Numbered from the stretch's first letter, positions 8,220 through 18,859 are shown. The stretch: 64,000 nucleotides of DNA from Pseudolabrys sp. (GCA_029980465.1 JARYIJ010000001.1:2677501-2741500); one strand, 5' to 3'. Numbers and translations: made by a program. The notes: generated by a model not told the origin, from the letters alone.

Positions 8220-9233
8220 TCACCGCATCCCGGTCCACTGGCTGGCGTCGATTACCGGCCGTCCGTCGTCGGGCATTTCGGCGGCCAGCTTCTCCTCGGC
8301 CTTGCGCAGCATAGTGAGCACGATGAGCAGCGCGATGACGCTCATCATCGCCGGCGGGATCCACATGATGAGCCCGCCGATCGTCTGGTCGTAATGCGCG
8401 CCCCAGGCCGGATAGATGCGGCCGCACAGGTCGTAGAACGTGTAGAGGTCGTGCGGGTTGAAGGCGATCATCGCGCCGCCGACGATCTGCGGGAACATCA
8501 CCACCATCGATAGCGCCGCGCGTGCGCCGAACGAGGCGCGCGCCGGCGGCGACGGCCGCGGATCGAGCACCAGGCACCAGAACAGGATGCCTTCGACCAC
8601 CATGGTCCAGTTCATCAGCGCATAGAGATGCGGATCGATCATCGCGTGGAAGTGCACCGACGGAATCAGCCAGAAGAAGAACGTGCCGGAGAACAGGATG
8701 GGGGCGAGCACCGGCTGCTGCAGCACGTGGACCGGGACCAGGACGAACCGGCGCGTGACGATCCTGCGCAACGTTTGCGGCATGCCGCGCGCGAGCGTCG
8801 CGCCCGGCCACGCCAGCGCGATCAGCAGCGGACCGACGTGATGCATGACGACATGCTGCGCGCGGTTGTAGAAGAACTGGTGCTCGGCGAGATATTCGAA
8901 TTGCGTCTGCAGCACGGCGTAGATAATGCCGAGGCCGAGAAAAAACGACAGGCGCCGGAACAAGTGAGGGCGCTCGGCGGCGGGCGTCAAGGCAAGGCCG
9001 CGCACATACCACCAGGCGACCAGCCAGAAACTCAGATACTCGGCGAAGGAAAAGTCCCACGGTGCCCAGAACGGCAAGTGCGCCGCATGATGGAGGCAGA
9101 GCCACCACAAGATGGCGGCCGAAATCGCAATCGCCGCGTAGACGACGCTGTCGGCGATGGCAGAGCGGTGGAAGAGAGCGGGAGAAGCGGCAGCGGAAAT
9201 CTGCAACGGCGGTGTCCGAATGAACGGCCACAC
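8220..9233 (-). CDS. CtaG-type (caa3) cytochrome c oxidase assembly membrane protein
   Basis: The 337-residue product has about seven to eight hydrophobic helices (for example AIAISAAILWWLCL, FGARAALSMVVMF, MSVIALLIVLTML). Conserved histidines sit in QHVVMHHVGPLL, PSVHFHAMIDPHL and NPHDLYTFYDLCGRIYP, the pattern of the caa3_CtaG family that helps insert copper into CuB of heme-copper oxidases. This family is distinct from Cox11. The gene is convergent with the SCO1 gene. Confidence 0.87.
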   Translation of the reverse strand: MWPFIRTPPLQISAAASPALFHRSAIADSVVYAAIAISAAILWWLCLHHAAHLPFWAPWDFSFAEYLSFWLVAWWYVRGLALTPAAERPHLFRRLSFFLGLGIIYAVLQTQFEYLAEHQFFYNRAQHVVMHHVGPLLIALAWPGATLARGMPQTLRRIVTRRFVLVPVHVLQQPVLAPILFSGTFFFWLIPSVHFHAMIDPHLYALMNWTMVVEGILFWCLVLDPRPSPPARASFGARAALSMVVMFPQIVGGAMIAFNPHDLYTFYDLCGRIYPAWGAHYDQTIGGLIMWIPPAMMSVIALLIVLTMLRKAEEKLAAEMPDDGRPVIDASQWTGMR

Positions 9234-9338
9234 CCGAAGTGTGGCCGTGTCGTCGCCCTGCAGTCGTTTGGGTGTTAGCGCACCGGGCCGGCCGGCGCGA
9301 GCCTGTTGTGGCGCGCCGGCCGCCTCAAGACCGCGGCC

Positions 9339-10361
9339 TTATGCCGCCTTCTTTTCGAGATCGGACTTCCATTCGCCGAGCGAGGCGAGGCCATTCATCT
9401 TCGCCCGGTGCGAGAAGGCGCGTTGCGCGGCGGCGACGTTCTCCGACTTGCCCGACCACGCCTTCTGCGGCGCGGCCTGCAAGGCGCGGCCGTAGGAGAA
9501 GGTGAGGCTCCACGGCAGATCGCCGATCTTGTTCATGGCGTCGAGATGCGCGGTCGCTTCCTCGTCGGATTGGCCGCCCGACAGGAAGGCGATGCCCGGC
9601 ACGGCGCCCGGCACGCAGGCCTTGAGCAGCTTGACCGTCTTTTCGGCGACCTCGTCGACGGAAGCCTTCTTGCCGCTCTTTTTGCCCGGCACCACCATGT
9701 TCGGCTTGAGCACGATGCCTTCGAGCGCGACCTTCTGGTAGTAGAGCTGCTGGAACGTCTCCTTCAGCACGAACTCGGTCACCTGATAGCAGGTGTCGAT
9801 GTCGTGGCCGCCGTCCATCAACACTTCCGGCTCGACGATCGGCACGATCTGGTTGGCCTGGCACAGCGCCGCATAGCGCGCGAGCGCATGCGCGTTGGCG
9901 CTGACGCAGGCGTAGCTCGGAATGCCCTGGCCGATATCGATCACGGCGCGCCACTTGGCGAAGCGCGCGCCTTGCGCGAAATATTTCGGCAGGCGCTCCG
10001 ACAGCTTGTCGAGCCCGAAGGTGACGACCTCGCCCGGACATTCCGGCAGCGGCTTGGTGCCTTCGTCAACCTTGATGCCGGGAATCGCGCCGGTCTTCTT
10101 GATCAGTTCGACCAGCGGCGTGCCGTCCTTGGCCTTCTGCCAGATCGTCTCGTCGTAAAGAATGACGCCGGAAATGTGCTTCATGCCCTCGGCCGAGCGG
10201 AACAGCAGCTCACGGTAGTCGCGGCGGCTGTCTTCCGTCGACTCGACGCCGATCGCGTCGAAGCGCTTCTTGATCGTGCCCGAGGATTCGTCGGCGGCGA
10301 GGATGCCCTTGCCCGGCGCGACCATCGCTTCGGCGACCTTGTTCAATTCAGCGAGATTCAT
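9339..10361 (-). CDS. fba: Class I fructose-bisphosphate aldolase
   Basis: The 340-residue product starts MNLAELNKVAEAMV at 10361. It is a Schiff-base (class I) aldolase that interconverts fructose 1,6-bisphosphate with dihydroxyacetone phosphate and glyceraldehyde 3-phosphate. Visible family segments are GKGILAADES, VILYDETIWQ, PIVEPEVLMDGGHD and the active-site lysine in EGIVLKPNM (about K219). It is the last gene of the minus-strand tkt-gap-pgk-fba block and is separated from pgk by a repeat. Confidence 0.95.
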   Translation of the reverse strand: MNLAELNKVAEAMVAPGKGILAADESSGTIKKRFDAIGVESTEDSRRDYRELLFRSAEGMKHISGVILYDETIWQKAKDGTPLVELIKKTGAIPGIKVDEGTKPLPECPGEVVTFGLDKLSERLPKYFAQGARFAKWRAVIDIGQGIPSYACVSANAHALARYAALCQANQIVPIVEPEVLMDGGHDIDTCYQVTEFVLKETFQQLYYQKVALEGIVLKPNMVVPGKKSGKKASVDEVAEKTVKLLKACVPGAVPGIAFLSGGQSDEEATAHLDAMNKIGDLPWSLTFSYGRALQAAPQKAWSGKSENVAAAQRAFSHRAKMNGLASLGEWKSDLEKKAA

Positions 10362-10383
10362 CGTTCGCTCCCTCTTTGTATCT

Positions 10384-10473
10384 GTCATTCCGGGGCGCGC
10401 CGTAGGCGCGAACCCGGACTCCAGGAACTTGTCACTGGATTCCGGATCGTCGCTGCGCGGCGTCCGGAATGAC
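10384..10473. repeat. REP-like element, family B (GTCATTCCGG...CCGGAATGAC)
   Basis: Outer inverted ends GTCATTCCGG at 10384 and CCGGAATGAC ending at 10473 enclose inner hairpins, including GGCGCGCC. The same outer ends enclose a longer copy at 20497-20655. It fills the pgk-fba gap. Confidence 0.8.
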
Positions 10474-10491
10474 GGTCAAATGGCTTTGCCG

Positions 10492-11682
10492 TCATTGTAC
10501 CCTCAACGCCTCGACGCCGGGCAAGACCTTGCCTTCCATCCACTCGAGAAAGGCGCCGCCGGCGGTCGAGACATAGGTGAAATCGCCCGCGACATGGGCG
10601 TGATTGAGCGCCGCGACGGTGTCGCCGCCGCCGGCCACCGAGACAAGTTTCCCGGCCCTGGTTCGTTCCGCGGCGTGGCGCGCCACCGCGACCGTGGCGC
10701 GGTCGAACGGCGGCAGCTCGAAGGCGCCGAGCGGGCCGTTCCAGACCACGGTGGCGGCGTCGTCGATCACCGCCTTGATGCGTTCGACGCTGTTCGGGCC
10801 GACGTCGAGGATCATGCCGTCGGCCGGAATGGCGGACAGGCCGTAATCGTGCGACGGCGCGTTGGCCTCGAAGTAGTACGAAACGATGGCGTCGATCGGC
10901 AAGATCATGGCGCACTTGCGATCCTGCGCCTTCTGCAGGATGCGGCGCGCGGTGTCGGCCATGTCGCGCTCGCACAGCGACTTGCCGACATTGATGCCCT
11001 GCGCGTTGAGAAAGGTATTGGCCATGCCGCCGCCGATGACGAGACCGTCGACCTTGGCGATCAGGTTCTCGATGAGCTCCAGCTTGGTCGAGATCTTGGC
11101 GCCGCCGATGATGGCGATCACCGGCTTCTGCGGCGCTTCGAGCGCCTTCTCCAGCGCCTCGAGCTCGTCCTGCATGGCGCGTCCGGCATAGGCCGGCAGC
11201 TTGTGGGCGATGCCCTCGGTCGAGGCGTGGGCGCGGTGCGCCACCGAGAAGGCGTCGTTGACGTAGATATCGCCGAGCTTGGCCAGCGCCGCGACGAAGG
11301 CCGGATCGTTCTTCTCTTCTTCCTTGTGGTAGCGCGTGTTCTCGAGACAGAGGATGTCGCCCGGCTTCATCGCGGCGACCGCGTCCTCGGCGGCCTTGCC
11401 GACGCAGTCGTGCGCGAAGGCGACCGGCTTGTGGATGAGCCGGCCGACCGCCTGCGCGATCGGCTCGAGCGAGTCCTTCGGGTCGCGGCCCTTCGGGCGG
11501 CCGAAGTGCGACAGCAGGATCACCTTGGCGCCCTTGTGGGCGAGCTCGGTGATGGTCGCGGCCGAGCGCTCGATGCGCGTCGCGTCGGTCACCTTGCCGC
11601 CTTCGACCGGGACGTTGAGATCGACGCGCACCAGGACGCGCTTGCCGGCGACGTCGGCCTGATCGAGGGTGCGGAAAGACAT
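10492..11682 (-). CDS. pgk: Phosphoglycerate kinase
   Basis: The 396-residue product begins [25 protein letters not shown]; a second ATG directly upstream at 11685 is an alternative start. Typical signatures are [27 protein letters not shown] and the C-terminal nucleotide-binding [12 protein letters not shown]. It transfers phosphate between 1,3-bisphosphoglycerate and ADP in glycolysis and gluconeogenesis. It lies downstream of gap in the same orientation. Confidence 0.97.
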   Translation of the reverse strand: MSFRTLDQADVAGKRVLVRVDLNVPVEGGKVTDATRIERSAATITELAHKGAKVILLSHFGRPKGRDPKDSLEPIAQAVGRLIHKPVAFAHDCVGKAAEDAVAAMKPGDILCLENTRYHKEEEKNDPAFVAALAKLGDIYVNDAFSVAHRAHASTEGIAHKLPAYAGRAMQDELEALEKALEAPQKPVIAIIGGAKISTKLELIENLIAKVDGLVIGGGMANTFLNAQGINVGKSLCERDMADTARRILQKAQDRKCAMILPIDAIVSYYFEANAPSHDYGLSAIPADGMILDVGPNSVERIKAVIDDAATVVWNGPLGAFELPPFDRATVAVARHAAERTRAGKLVSVAGGGDTVAALNHAHVAGDFTYVSTAGGAFLEWMEGKVLPGVEALRVQ

Positions 11683-11698
11683 CATGCTGTGGCCTCTC

Positions 11699-11890
11699 GT
11701 CCCGGGCGCAGCGCAGCACGCCCGAAGTCGGGTATACCCCGACTTCGGGATACCCTATTTGGATTTCGCAAGTCGGATATATCCGACTTGCGATGTGATG
11801 CGCTGCAGACCCGGGACCCAGCTTCAATTGCAGTCAACCGGGGTCCCGGATCGGCGATGCACCGCTTCGCGCTGCATCGCGTCCGGGACA
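11699..11890. repeat. REP-like element, family A (GTCCCGGGCGC...GCGTCCGGGAC), with two extra inner hairpins
   Basis: Outer ends GTCCCGGGCGCAGCGCAGCA and GCATCGCGTCCGGGACA enclose an inner core (ACCCGGGACCC...GGGGTCCCGG). Compared with the copies at 18860, 29629 and 30672, this one carries two additional hairpins, CCGAAGTCGGGT...ACTTCGG and GCAAGTCGG...CCGACTTGC. It occupies the whole gap between gap and pgk. Confidence 0.85.
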
Positions 11891-11897
11891 AGAAGAG

Positions 11898-12905
<1,008 letters not shown>

Positions 12906-12925
12906 TCGTCGCTCCCGACTTTCCT

Positions 12926-14959
12926 TCAGGTCAATCTGGCGAGGGCGGCCTCCGCGACCGCCTCGGCGGTAATACCAAAATGCTTATAGAGGTCTTTGTA
13001 TGGCGCGCTGGCGCCGAACGACGTCATGCCGACAAAGACTCCGTCGCTGCCGATGATGGCGTCCCAGCCTTGCCGGATCGCCGCCTCGACGCCCACATTG
13101 ACCTTCGCGTTTCCGATGATGGCGCGGCGGATGCTGTCGGGCTGTTCGAGGAGCAACTCAAAGCAGGGCACCGAGACAACGCGCGCGGGGATATTTCGTT
13201 CGGCGAGCCGTTTCGCGCCGGCCACCGCGATCTCGACCTCGGAGCCGGTGGCGAAGATCGAGACGTCGGCCTTGCCGTCGGGCGCGGCGATCTCGTAGGC
13301 GCCGTGCGCGCAGATGTTGTCGGCGTCGAAGCGGTTGCGGAGCTGCGGCAGGTTCTGGCGGCTGAGCGCCAGCACGCTCGGCCGGTCCCTGCTCTCGAGC
13401 GCAAGCTGCCAGCACTCCAGCGTCTCGACCGCGTCGCACGGCCGGAACACCAGCAGGTTGGGGATGGCGCGCAACGCCGCGAGCTGCTCGACCGGCTGAT
13501 GCGTCGGGCCGTCCTCGCCGAGCCCGATCGAGTCGTGCGTCATGACGTGGATGACGCGCTCACCCATCAGCGCCGCGAGGCGGATCGACGGCCGGCAGTA
13601 GTCCGAGAACACCAGGAACGTGCCGGAGTAGGGAATGATGCCGCCGTGCAGCGCCATGCCGTTCATGGCGGCGGCCATGCCGTGCTCGCGGATGCCGTAG
13701 TGGATGAAGCGGCCGCCGTAGTCGGCGGCGCTCATCGCCTTCATGCTCTTGGTGCGGGTGTTGTTCGAGCCGGTCAGGTCGGCTGAGCCGCCGACCATCT
13801 CCGGCAAAGCCGCCGTGAGGCCCTCGAGCGCGAATTCGGATGAGGCGCGCGACGCGATGTTCTTCGGCTCGGCGGCGAGCTTCTCCTTCACCGCCTTGAC
13901 CGCGCCGCTGAAGCCCTTCGGCAGGTCGCCGCGCGTGCGGCGCTCGAACTCGAAGCGCTGCTCGGCGGAGAGCGCCATCAGTCTCTTCTGCCAATCGGCA
14001 TGCGCCGTCTTGGAGCGCTGCCCCGCCGCGCGCCAGGCGGTGAGAACGTCGGCCGGGATTTCGAACGGCGGATGATCCCAGTGCAGGTTCTTGCGCGCGC
14101 CGGCGACCTCGTCGGCGCCGAGCGCCGCGCCGTGCGACTTCGCGCTGCCTTCTTTCGTCGGCGCGCCGAAGCCGATCCTGGTCTTGCAGGCGATCAGCGT
14201 CGGGCGGTCGCTTTGCTGCGCCTTGGCGAGCGCCGCCGCGATCGCGTGCGGATCGTGACCGTCGATACGGATCGTGGCCCAGCCCGACGCCTCGAAGCGC
14301 TTCACCTGGTCGGTCGAGTCGGACAGCGAGATCGCGCCGTCGATCGAGATGCCGTTGTCGTCGAACAGCACGACCAGCCGGTTGAGCTTGAGATGGCCGG
14401 CGAGCGCGATGGCTTCCTGCGAGATGCCTTCCATCAGATCGCCGTCCGACGCGAGCACGTAGGTGTGGTGGTCGACGACGCCGCCGAACTGCGCGGCGAG
14501 GTGGCGCTCCGCAATCGCCATGCCGACGGCGTTAGCGATGCCCTGGCCGAGCGGGCCGGTCGTCGTCTCGACGCCTGCCGTCTCGAAATTCTCCGGATGC
14601 CCCGGCGTGCGATAGCCGAGCTTGCGGAAGTGCTTGATGTCGTCGATCGACACCGACTCGTAGCCGGTGAGATAGAGCAGCGCGTAAAGCAGCATCGAGC
14701 CGTGGCCGGCCGACAGCACGAAGCGGTCGCGGTCGGGCCACTTCGGATCGGCCGGATCGAATTTCAGGACCTGCGTGAACAGAACCGTCGCGATATCGGC
14801 GGCGCCCATCGGCAGGCCGGGGTGTCCGGAGTTCGCCTGTTCCACGGCGTCCATGGCGAGCGCGCGGATCGCATTGGCCATCTCATTATGGGCAACGCTC
14901 GCGCCTTCGGCGTGACGTGCGGCGGGCACGGCAGCGGTCGGCGAAGCTTGTGAATTCAT
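12926..14959 (-). CDS. tkt: Transketolase
   Basis: The 677-residue product carries the transketolase landmarks: [33 protein letters not shown], the ThDP-binding [13 protein letters not shown]...DDNG segment, and the C-terminal [11 protein letters not shown]. It transfers two-carbon units between ketose and aldose phosphates in the pentose-phosphate or Calvin pathway. As first gene of the tkt-gap-pgk-fba block, its promoter should lie in 14960-15164, shared with the divergent DUF4164-like gene. Confidence 0.96.
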   Translation of the reverse strand: MNSQASPTAAVPAARHAEGASVAHNEMANAIRALAMDAVEQANSGHPGLPMGAADIATVLFTQVLKFDPADPKWPDRDRFVLSAGHGSMLLYALLYLTGYESVSIDDIKHFRKLGYRTPGHPENFETAGVETTTGPLGQGIANAVGMAIAERHLAAQFGGVVDHHTYVLASDGDLMEGISQEAIALAGHLKLNRLVVLFDDNGISIDGAISLSDSTDQVKRFEASGWATIRIDGHDPHAIAAALAKAQQSDRPTLIACKTRIGFGAPTKEGSAKSHGAALGADEVAGARKNLHWDHPPFEIPADVLTAWRAAGQRSKTAHADWQKRLMALSAEQRFEFERRTRGDLPKGFSGAVKAVKEKLAAEPKNIASRASSEFALEGLTAALPEMVGGSADLTGSNNTRTKSMKAMSAADYGGRFIHYGIREHGMAAAMNGMALHGGIIPYSGTFLVFSDYCRPSIRLAALMGERVIHVMTHDSIGLGEDGPTHQPVEQLAALRAIPNLLVFRPCDAVETLECWQLALESRDRPSVLALSRQNLPQLRNRFDADNICAHGAYEIAAPDGKADVSIFATGSEVEIAVAGAKRLAERNIPARVVSVPCFELLLEQPDSIRRAIIGNAKVNVGVEAAIRQGWDAIIGSDGVFVGMTSFGASAPYKDLYKHFGITAEAVAEAALARLT

Positions 14960-15164
14960 GGATTTTCGGCCTGTTTCGCGGGCTGGATAGCATGTGAGCC
15001 CCCGGAGTCAATGTAAGGACAGGGCCGCGTCCGCCTCATGCACAGGGCCGCGAAATGGCGGGGCATATCGGCGCGCCGCCGTTGACGCTGCGGTCGTGCA
15101 GAACGTAAGGTTTTTGTTCTAAACGTCTGTGGTTTCAATAATTTTCGAGTCGGGTGGCGAAGCG

Positions 15165-15467
15165 ATGCCGGAGCCGGGGGTGGACACGGGAACGCAGCCC
15201 AGCGCGCTTGACGCGGCGGTGAAGCGTCTGGCGCTCGCGCTCGACGCGCTCGACGCGGCGGTCGAGCGCCGTCGCGAGTCCGATCGCAACGAGGACGGGC
15301 TCGCGCAGCAGGTCCACGCGCTCGGCATCGACCGCACGCGTCTCGCCGAAGCGCTCGACGGCGAGACCGCGCGCATCCGCAAGCTGGAAGACGTCAATCG
15401 CGAGATCGCGCGGCGCATCGACGAAGCGATGGCGACCATCCAGTCAGTGCTGGACAACAACGAGTAG
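15165..15467 (+). CDS. Small coiled-coil protein, DUF4164-like
   Basis: The 100-residue acidic product starts MPEPGVDTGTQPS and consists of heptad-like helices (AVKRLALALDALDAAVERR, then IRKLEDVNREIARRIDEAM). It resembles the DUF4164 proteins found immediately upstream of zapA in Rhizobiales. It lies 14 nt upstream of zapA in the same orientation and may take part in division-ring function. No catalytic residues are apparent. Confidence 0.75.
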   Translation: MPEPGVDTGTQPSALDAAVKRLALALDALDAAVERRRESDRNEDGLAQQVHALGIDRTRLAEALDGETARIRKLEDVNREIARRIDEAMATIQSVLDNNE

Positions 15468-15481
15468 GGCAGGCAGGCGAG

Positions 15482-15865
15482 ATGGCCCAGGTCGTCGCAA
15501 GCATCAACGGACGCCAGTACCGCCTTGCCTGCGAGGACGGGCAGGAGGAGCACCTCCAGCAGCTCGCCGGCCAGATCGACGCGCGCGTGGCGGAGCTGCG
15601 CGGCAAGTTCGGCGAGATCGGCGACACGCGGCTCACCGTGATGGCGGCGCTGACCATTGCCGACGACCTGTCGGAGGCGACGCGGCGCATCCGCCGCCTC
15701 GAAGAAGAGCTCACGGCATTGCAGGACGCGCGCGTCGCCGCATCTGATCGCGCGCGCGAGGCCTCGACCGCCGTGGTCAACGCCTTCAATTCGGCGGCCG
15801 AGCGGCTCGAGGGCATCACCCGCAAGCTCAACGCCACGCTGTCGAGCGGCGTGGCGATCGGCTGA
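15482..15865 (+). CDS. zapA: Cell division protein ZapA
   Basis: The 127-residue product starts MAQVVASINGRQYRLACEDGQEEHL, the beta-rich ZapA head, followed by a long coiled coil ending in RRLEEELTALQ. ZapA cross-links FtsZ protofilaments at the division site. The gene order zapA, 6S RNA, formyltetrahydrofolate cyclo-ligase is widely conserved in proteobacteria and is preserved here with one extra gene between. Confidence 0.9.
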   Translation: MAQVVASINGRQYRLACEDGQEEHLQQLAGQIDARVAELRGKFGEIGDTRLTVMAALTIADDLSEATRRIRRLEEELTALQDARVAASDRAREASTAVVNAFNSAAERLEGITRKLNATLSSGVAIG

Positions 15866-15866
15866 C

Positions 15867-16316
15867 ATGACGGACGGTGCGTCGGACGACATCGGCGCGC
15901 GGGTGCGCGACAGCTTCGCCAGGCAGACAATCATGGCGACGATCGGCGCGACGGTCGCGTCGGTGAAGCCCGGCGAGGTCGAGATCGTGCTGCCGTTCTC
16001 CGGCGGCATCCTGCAGCAGCACGGCTTCGTCCATGCCGGCGCGGTGGCGACCATCGCCGACAGCGCCTGCGGCTATGCCGCGCTGACCACTATGCCGCGC
16101 GACGCCGCGGTGCTCACGACGGAATTCAAAATTCATCTGCTGTCGCCGGCCAAGGGCGAACGGCTGCGCGCGGTCGGCCGCGTCGTGCGCGCCGGCAAGA
16201 CGCTTGTCGTCACGATGGGCGAGGTGTTCGCCGAGACGGCCGGCGCGTCGAAGCAGGTGGCGCTGATCACCGCCTCGATGATGGTAGTGGCGACCACGAC
16301 CGGGCTTCGCGATTAG
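15867..16316 (+). CDS. PaaI-type hotdog-fold thioesterase
   Basis: The 149-residue product starts MTDGASDDIGARV, one nucleotide after the zapA stop. The hotdog motif QQHGFVHAGAVATIADSACGYAA contains the HGG/HAG-type loop and acidic residue typical of PaaI/YigI acyl-CoA thioesterases. The substrate is unknown. Tight spacing suggests co-transcription with zapA. Confidence 0.87.
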   Translation: MTDGASDDIGARVRDSFARQTIMATIGATVASVKPGEVEIVLPFSGGILQQHGFVHAGAVATIADSACGYAALTTMPRDAAVLTTEFKIHLLSPAKGERLRAVGRVVRAGKTLVVTMGEVFAETAGASKQVALITASMMVVATTTGLRD

Positions 16317-16347
16317 GGTCATTTCGCTTCGGATGGACCCGCAGCTC

Positions 16348-16471
16348 GTCATTGCCGGGCAACCAGGTCCGTGCGAAGCACGGCCCGGTTGTAAACTTGA
16401 CCCGGCAATCCATCCTTTTGAAGAGACTCGTCTTTCGATGGATGCGCGGGTCAAGCCCGCGCATGACGATG
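16348..16471. repeat. Composite REP-like palindrome
   Basis: Outer arms TCGTCATTGCCGGG and CGCGCATGACGA enclose nested hairpins (GTCCGTGC-GAA-GCACGGCC; GCGCGGGT-CAA-GCCCGCGC). It follows the thioesterase stop and precedes the 6S RNA candidate. Confidence 0.7.
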
Positions 16472-16565
16472 CCAAGACATCCTGAACCGCTTTCGAACAA
16501 CGTTGTTTGCCGTTGAATCGATTGCCGGCCGGCTGCTCTTCACCTCTCCAACGGGAGAGGTGAAC

Positions 16566-16778
16566 GGAGCCGGTGGCGCTCGCGGCGCCGAACGCCTACA
16601 TTGCCTGCGCGGGGCTGCGGGGTGCGTCAGGAGGCATTTACCTCGGGGCCTTACGATCCTAACGGGAGCTGTCCCTGACCGGGTCCGTGGATCCGGACAT
16701 ATGGCGCCCACCTACTTCTGTAGGTTCCCGGGATCGGTCCTCCAACGGCCACTGCGGCTCCGCACTTTCCTTTTTTTT
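16566..16778 (+). ncRNA. ssrS: 6S RNA candidate
   Basis: The roughly 200-nt segment between zapA/thioesterase and the cyclo-ligase gene has the position of 6S RNA. Its ends pair: GGAGCC-G-GTGGC (16566-16577) with GCCAC-TGC-GGCTCC (16748-16761). Inner complementary arms surround a large central bulge, and a run of eight T (16771-16778) follows. 6S RNA mimics an open promoter and sequesters sigma-70 RNA polymerase in stationary phase. The call rests on synteny and terminal pairing; a covariance-model search is needed for exact ends. Confidence 0.75.
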
Positions 16779-16797
16779 GTGGCGCATATCTAAAGAC

Positions 16798-16889
16798 TGT
16801 CATGGCCGGGCTTGTCCCGGCCATCCACGATTTGCTTTTCTGTGAATCGGACAAGAACGTGGATGCCCGGCATGAAGCCGGGCATGACG
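16798..16889. repeat. Paired REP-like palindromes, family C, overlapping a gene start
   Basis: GTCATGGCCGGGCTTGTCCCGGCCATCC and, inverted, ATGCCCGGC-ATGAA-GCCGGGCAT surround a short spacer. The second palindrome runs into the proposed start codon of the cyclo-ligase gene. Confidence 0.8.
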
Positions 16890-17495
16890 GAGCGGGAATT
16901 GACAGCGACAGCCACAGCGAACCCAGACCAAAAAGCACAATTGCGCGCCGAGACGCTGGCGCGGCGCGACGCCATGCCCGCCGCCGAGCGGCAGGCCGGC
17001 GCGCAAACCGTCGCCGCGCGCGACTTTCCAGTGCCGATAAAGCCGGGGCTGATCGTGTCCGGCTTCTCGCCGATGAAGAGCGAGATCAATCCGCTGCCGC
17101 TGATGCGCAAGCTCGCCGCCGCCGGCGCGCAGCTCGCGCTGCCCTGTATCGTCGGGCGCGGCAAGCCGCTCATCATGCGCGCCTTCGCGTTCGGCGATGC
17201 CTTCAAGGCCGGGCAGTGGGGCATCCGCGAGCCGCTGCCGGAGGCGCCCGAGGTCGACCCCGACGTTCTCATCGTGCCGCTCGCCGCCTTCGACCGCGCC
17301 GGCCACCGCATCGGCTTCGGCGCGGGCTATTACGACATGACGATCCACCGCCTGCGCCAGATCAAGAAGGTCACCGCGGTCGGCATCGCCTTTGCGACGC
17401 AGGAGATTGCATACGTGCCGGCGACCGAACGCGACGAGCGTCTCGATCTCGTGCTAACCGAGCGCGAGGTGATCGATTTCAGGACGCAGCAATGA
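16884..17495 (+). CDS. 5-formyltetrahydrofolate cyclo-ligase
   Basis: From the ATG at 16884 the product has 203 residues. Upstream codons only translate the REP palindrome, so the longer frame is rejected; a start further in, near 16897, is also possible. It carries RRDAMPAAERQ near the N-terminus, FSPMKSEINPLPL, and the nucleotide/folate loop IGFGAGYYDMT. The enzyme converts 5-formyl-THF to 5,10-methenyl-THF using ATP. Position downstream of the 6S RNA is the conserved ygfA arrangement. Its TGA overlaps the next ATG. Confidence 0.9.
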   Translation: MTERELTATATANPDQKAQLRAETLARRDAMPAAERQAGAQTVAARDFPVPIKPGLIVSGFSPMKSEINPLPLMRKLAAAGAQLALPCIVGRGKPLIMRAFAFGDAFKAGQWGIREPLPEAPEVDPDVLIVPLAAFDRAGHRIGFGAGYYDMTIHRLRQIKKVTAVGIAFATQEIAYVPATERDERLDLVLTEREVIDFRTQQ

Positions 17496-18313
17496 GGCTG
17501 CTCTTCATCGGCGATATTGTCGGCCGCTCCGGCCGCGCCGTGGTGGCCGAACGGCTGCCGGGCTTGGTCTCCGATTGGGCGCTCGATCTCGTCGTCATCA
17601 ACGGCGAGAACGCCGCCGGCGGCTTCGGCATCACCGAGGCGATCTATGACGAGTTGCTCGACGCCGGCGCCGATGCGGTGACGCTGGGCAACCACTCATG
17701 GGATCAGCGCGAGGCGCTGGTCTTCATCGAGCGCGCGCCGCGCCTGGTGCGGCCGGTCAATTACCCGGCGGGAACGCCGGGCCGCGGCGCGGCGATGGTC
17801 GAGACCCGCAAGGGCCAGCGCGCGCTGGTGATGAACGTGATGGGCCGCGTCTTCATGGACCCGCTTGACGATCCGTTCGCCGCGGTCGAGCGCGAGCTCG
17901 ACGCCTGCAGGCTCGGCAAGGACGCCGATGCCGTCATTGTCGACATCCATTGCGAGGCGACCAGCGAGAAGCAGGCCATGGGCTTCGTCGTCGACGGCCG
18001 CGCCACGCTCTGCGTCGGCACGCACACCCACGCGCCGACCGCCGATCATCGCGTGCTGCCCGGCGGCACCGCCTTCGTCTCCGACGTCGGCATGACCGGC
18101 GACTTCAACTCGATCATCGGCATGATGAAAGAGGAGCCGATCGCGCGCTTCACGCGCAAGCTGCCGAGCGCGCGCTTCGAGCCGGCGGGCGGGCCGGCGA
18201 CATTGTGCGGCATCGCGGTCGAGACCGACGACAAGACCGGCCTCGCCACGCGCGTTGCCGCCGTCCGCCTCGGCGGCATTCTCGAGCAGGCCACGCCCGA
18301 TTTCTGGGGCTAG
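17492..18313 (+). CDS. TIGR00282/YmdB-family metallophosphoesterase
   Basis: The 273-residue product starts at the ATG overlapping the cyclo-ligase stop (ATGA), so it is translationally coupled. Metal-binding motifs in order are FIGDIVGRSGR, VINGENAAGG, TLGNHSWD, VDIHCEATSEK and GTHTHAPTAD, diagnostic for the YmdB family that hydrolyses 2',3'-cyclic nucleotides and affects global regulation. Length is typical of the family. The physiological substrate in this lineage is not known. Confidence 0.9.
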   Translation: MRLLFIGDIVGRSGRAVVAERLPGLVSDWALDLVVINGENAAGGFGITEAIYDELLDAGADAVTLGNHSWDQREALVFIERAPRLVRPVNYPAGTPGRGAAMVETRKGQRALVMNVMGRVFMDPLDDPFAAVERELDACRLGKDADAVIVDIHCEATSEKQAMGFVVDGRATLCVGTHTHAPTADHRVLPGGTAFVSDVGMTGDFNSIIGMMKEEPIARFTRKLPSARFEPAGGPATLCGIAVETDDKTGLATRVAAVRLGGILEQATPDFWG

Positions 18314-18419
18314 AGCCGGATCGCCACGGCAACGATGTCGCAGACCGGAACGAAATGCCGGCCGTCTCGTTGGCTCACCGGGGACGTCTTTGGTACGTCG
18401 CTTCGACACGACGCGATAG

Positions 18420-18445
18420 CTTGGCATGTCGTAACTTGGCATGTC
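18420..18445. promoter_or_regulatory. Direct-repeat motif upstream of the HiPIP gene
   Basis: CTTGGCATGTC occurs twice with a 15-bp period (18420-18430 and 18435-18445), about 85 nt before the HiPIP start. Direct repeats with one-and-a-half-turn spacing are typical of response-regulator or activator sites. No regulator can be assigned. Confidence 0.4.
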
Positions 18446-18529
18446 CGGGTGATGCGCAGGCTCGCATCTCTCCGGGCGAAACGAGCGCGTACCAAAGGCC
18501 GCGACGTGTCTTGCTTCTGGAGGTCCGCG

Positions 18530-18835
18530 ATGTCCGCTATCGATCGACGCCCACAACCTTGTTCGCGCGCAGGTTCGGAAAGCGCGCCAATCTCGCGCCG
18601 GACCCTGTTTCCGGCGGCGGCCGGCGCGCTGGCGGCTGTGATGGCGTTCTGTGCGAGCGGGCCGGTCGAAGCGCAATCCAAGACCGACAAGAAGGCGGCC
18701 AAGTATCAGGACCACCCGAACAACGGGCAGAGCTGTTCGCAATGCCGCTACTTCCTGGCACCAAAGTCCTGCCAGCTGGTCGCAGGCGATGTCAGCCCCA
18801 CCGGCTGGTGCAGCTTCTTCCTGAAGAAGACGTAA
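18530..18835 (+). CDS. High-potential iron-sulfur protein (HiPIP), small type
   Basis: The 101-residue product starts at an ATG preceded by GGAGG. A twin-arginine-like leader (ISRRTLFPAAAG, about residues 21-48) precedes a short mature domain with four cysteines, CSQC (69, 72), Cys81 and Cys94, in the order C-x2-C-x8-C-x12-C. Aromatic residues near the last cysteine (GWCSFF) fit a HiPIP-type 4Fe-4S electron carrier of the periplasm. The middle spacing is shorter than in classical HiPIPs. It probably shuttles electrons to a respiratory or oxidative enzyme. Confidence 0.82.
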   Translation: MSAIDRRPQPCSRAGSESAPISRRTLFPAAAGALAAVMAFCASGPVEAQSKTDKKAAKYQDHPNNGQSCSQCRYFLAPKSCQLVAGDVSPTGWCSFFLKKT

Positions 18836-18859
18836 GAACTGGCGCCATAAGGGTCAGGT

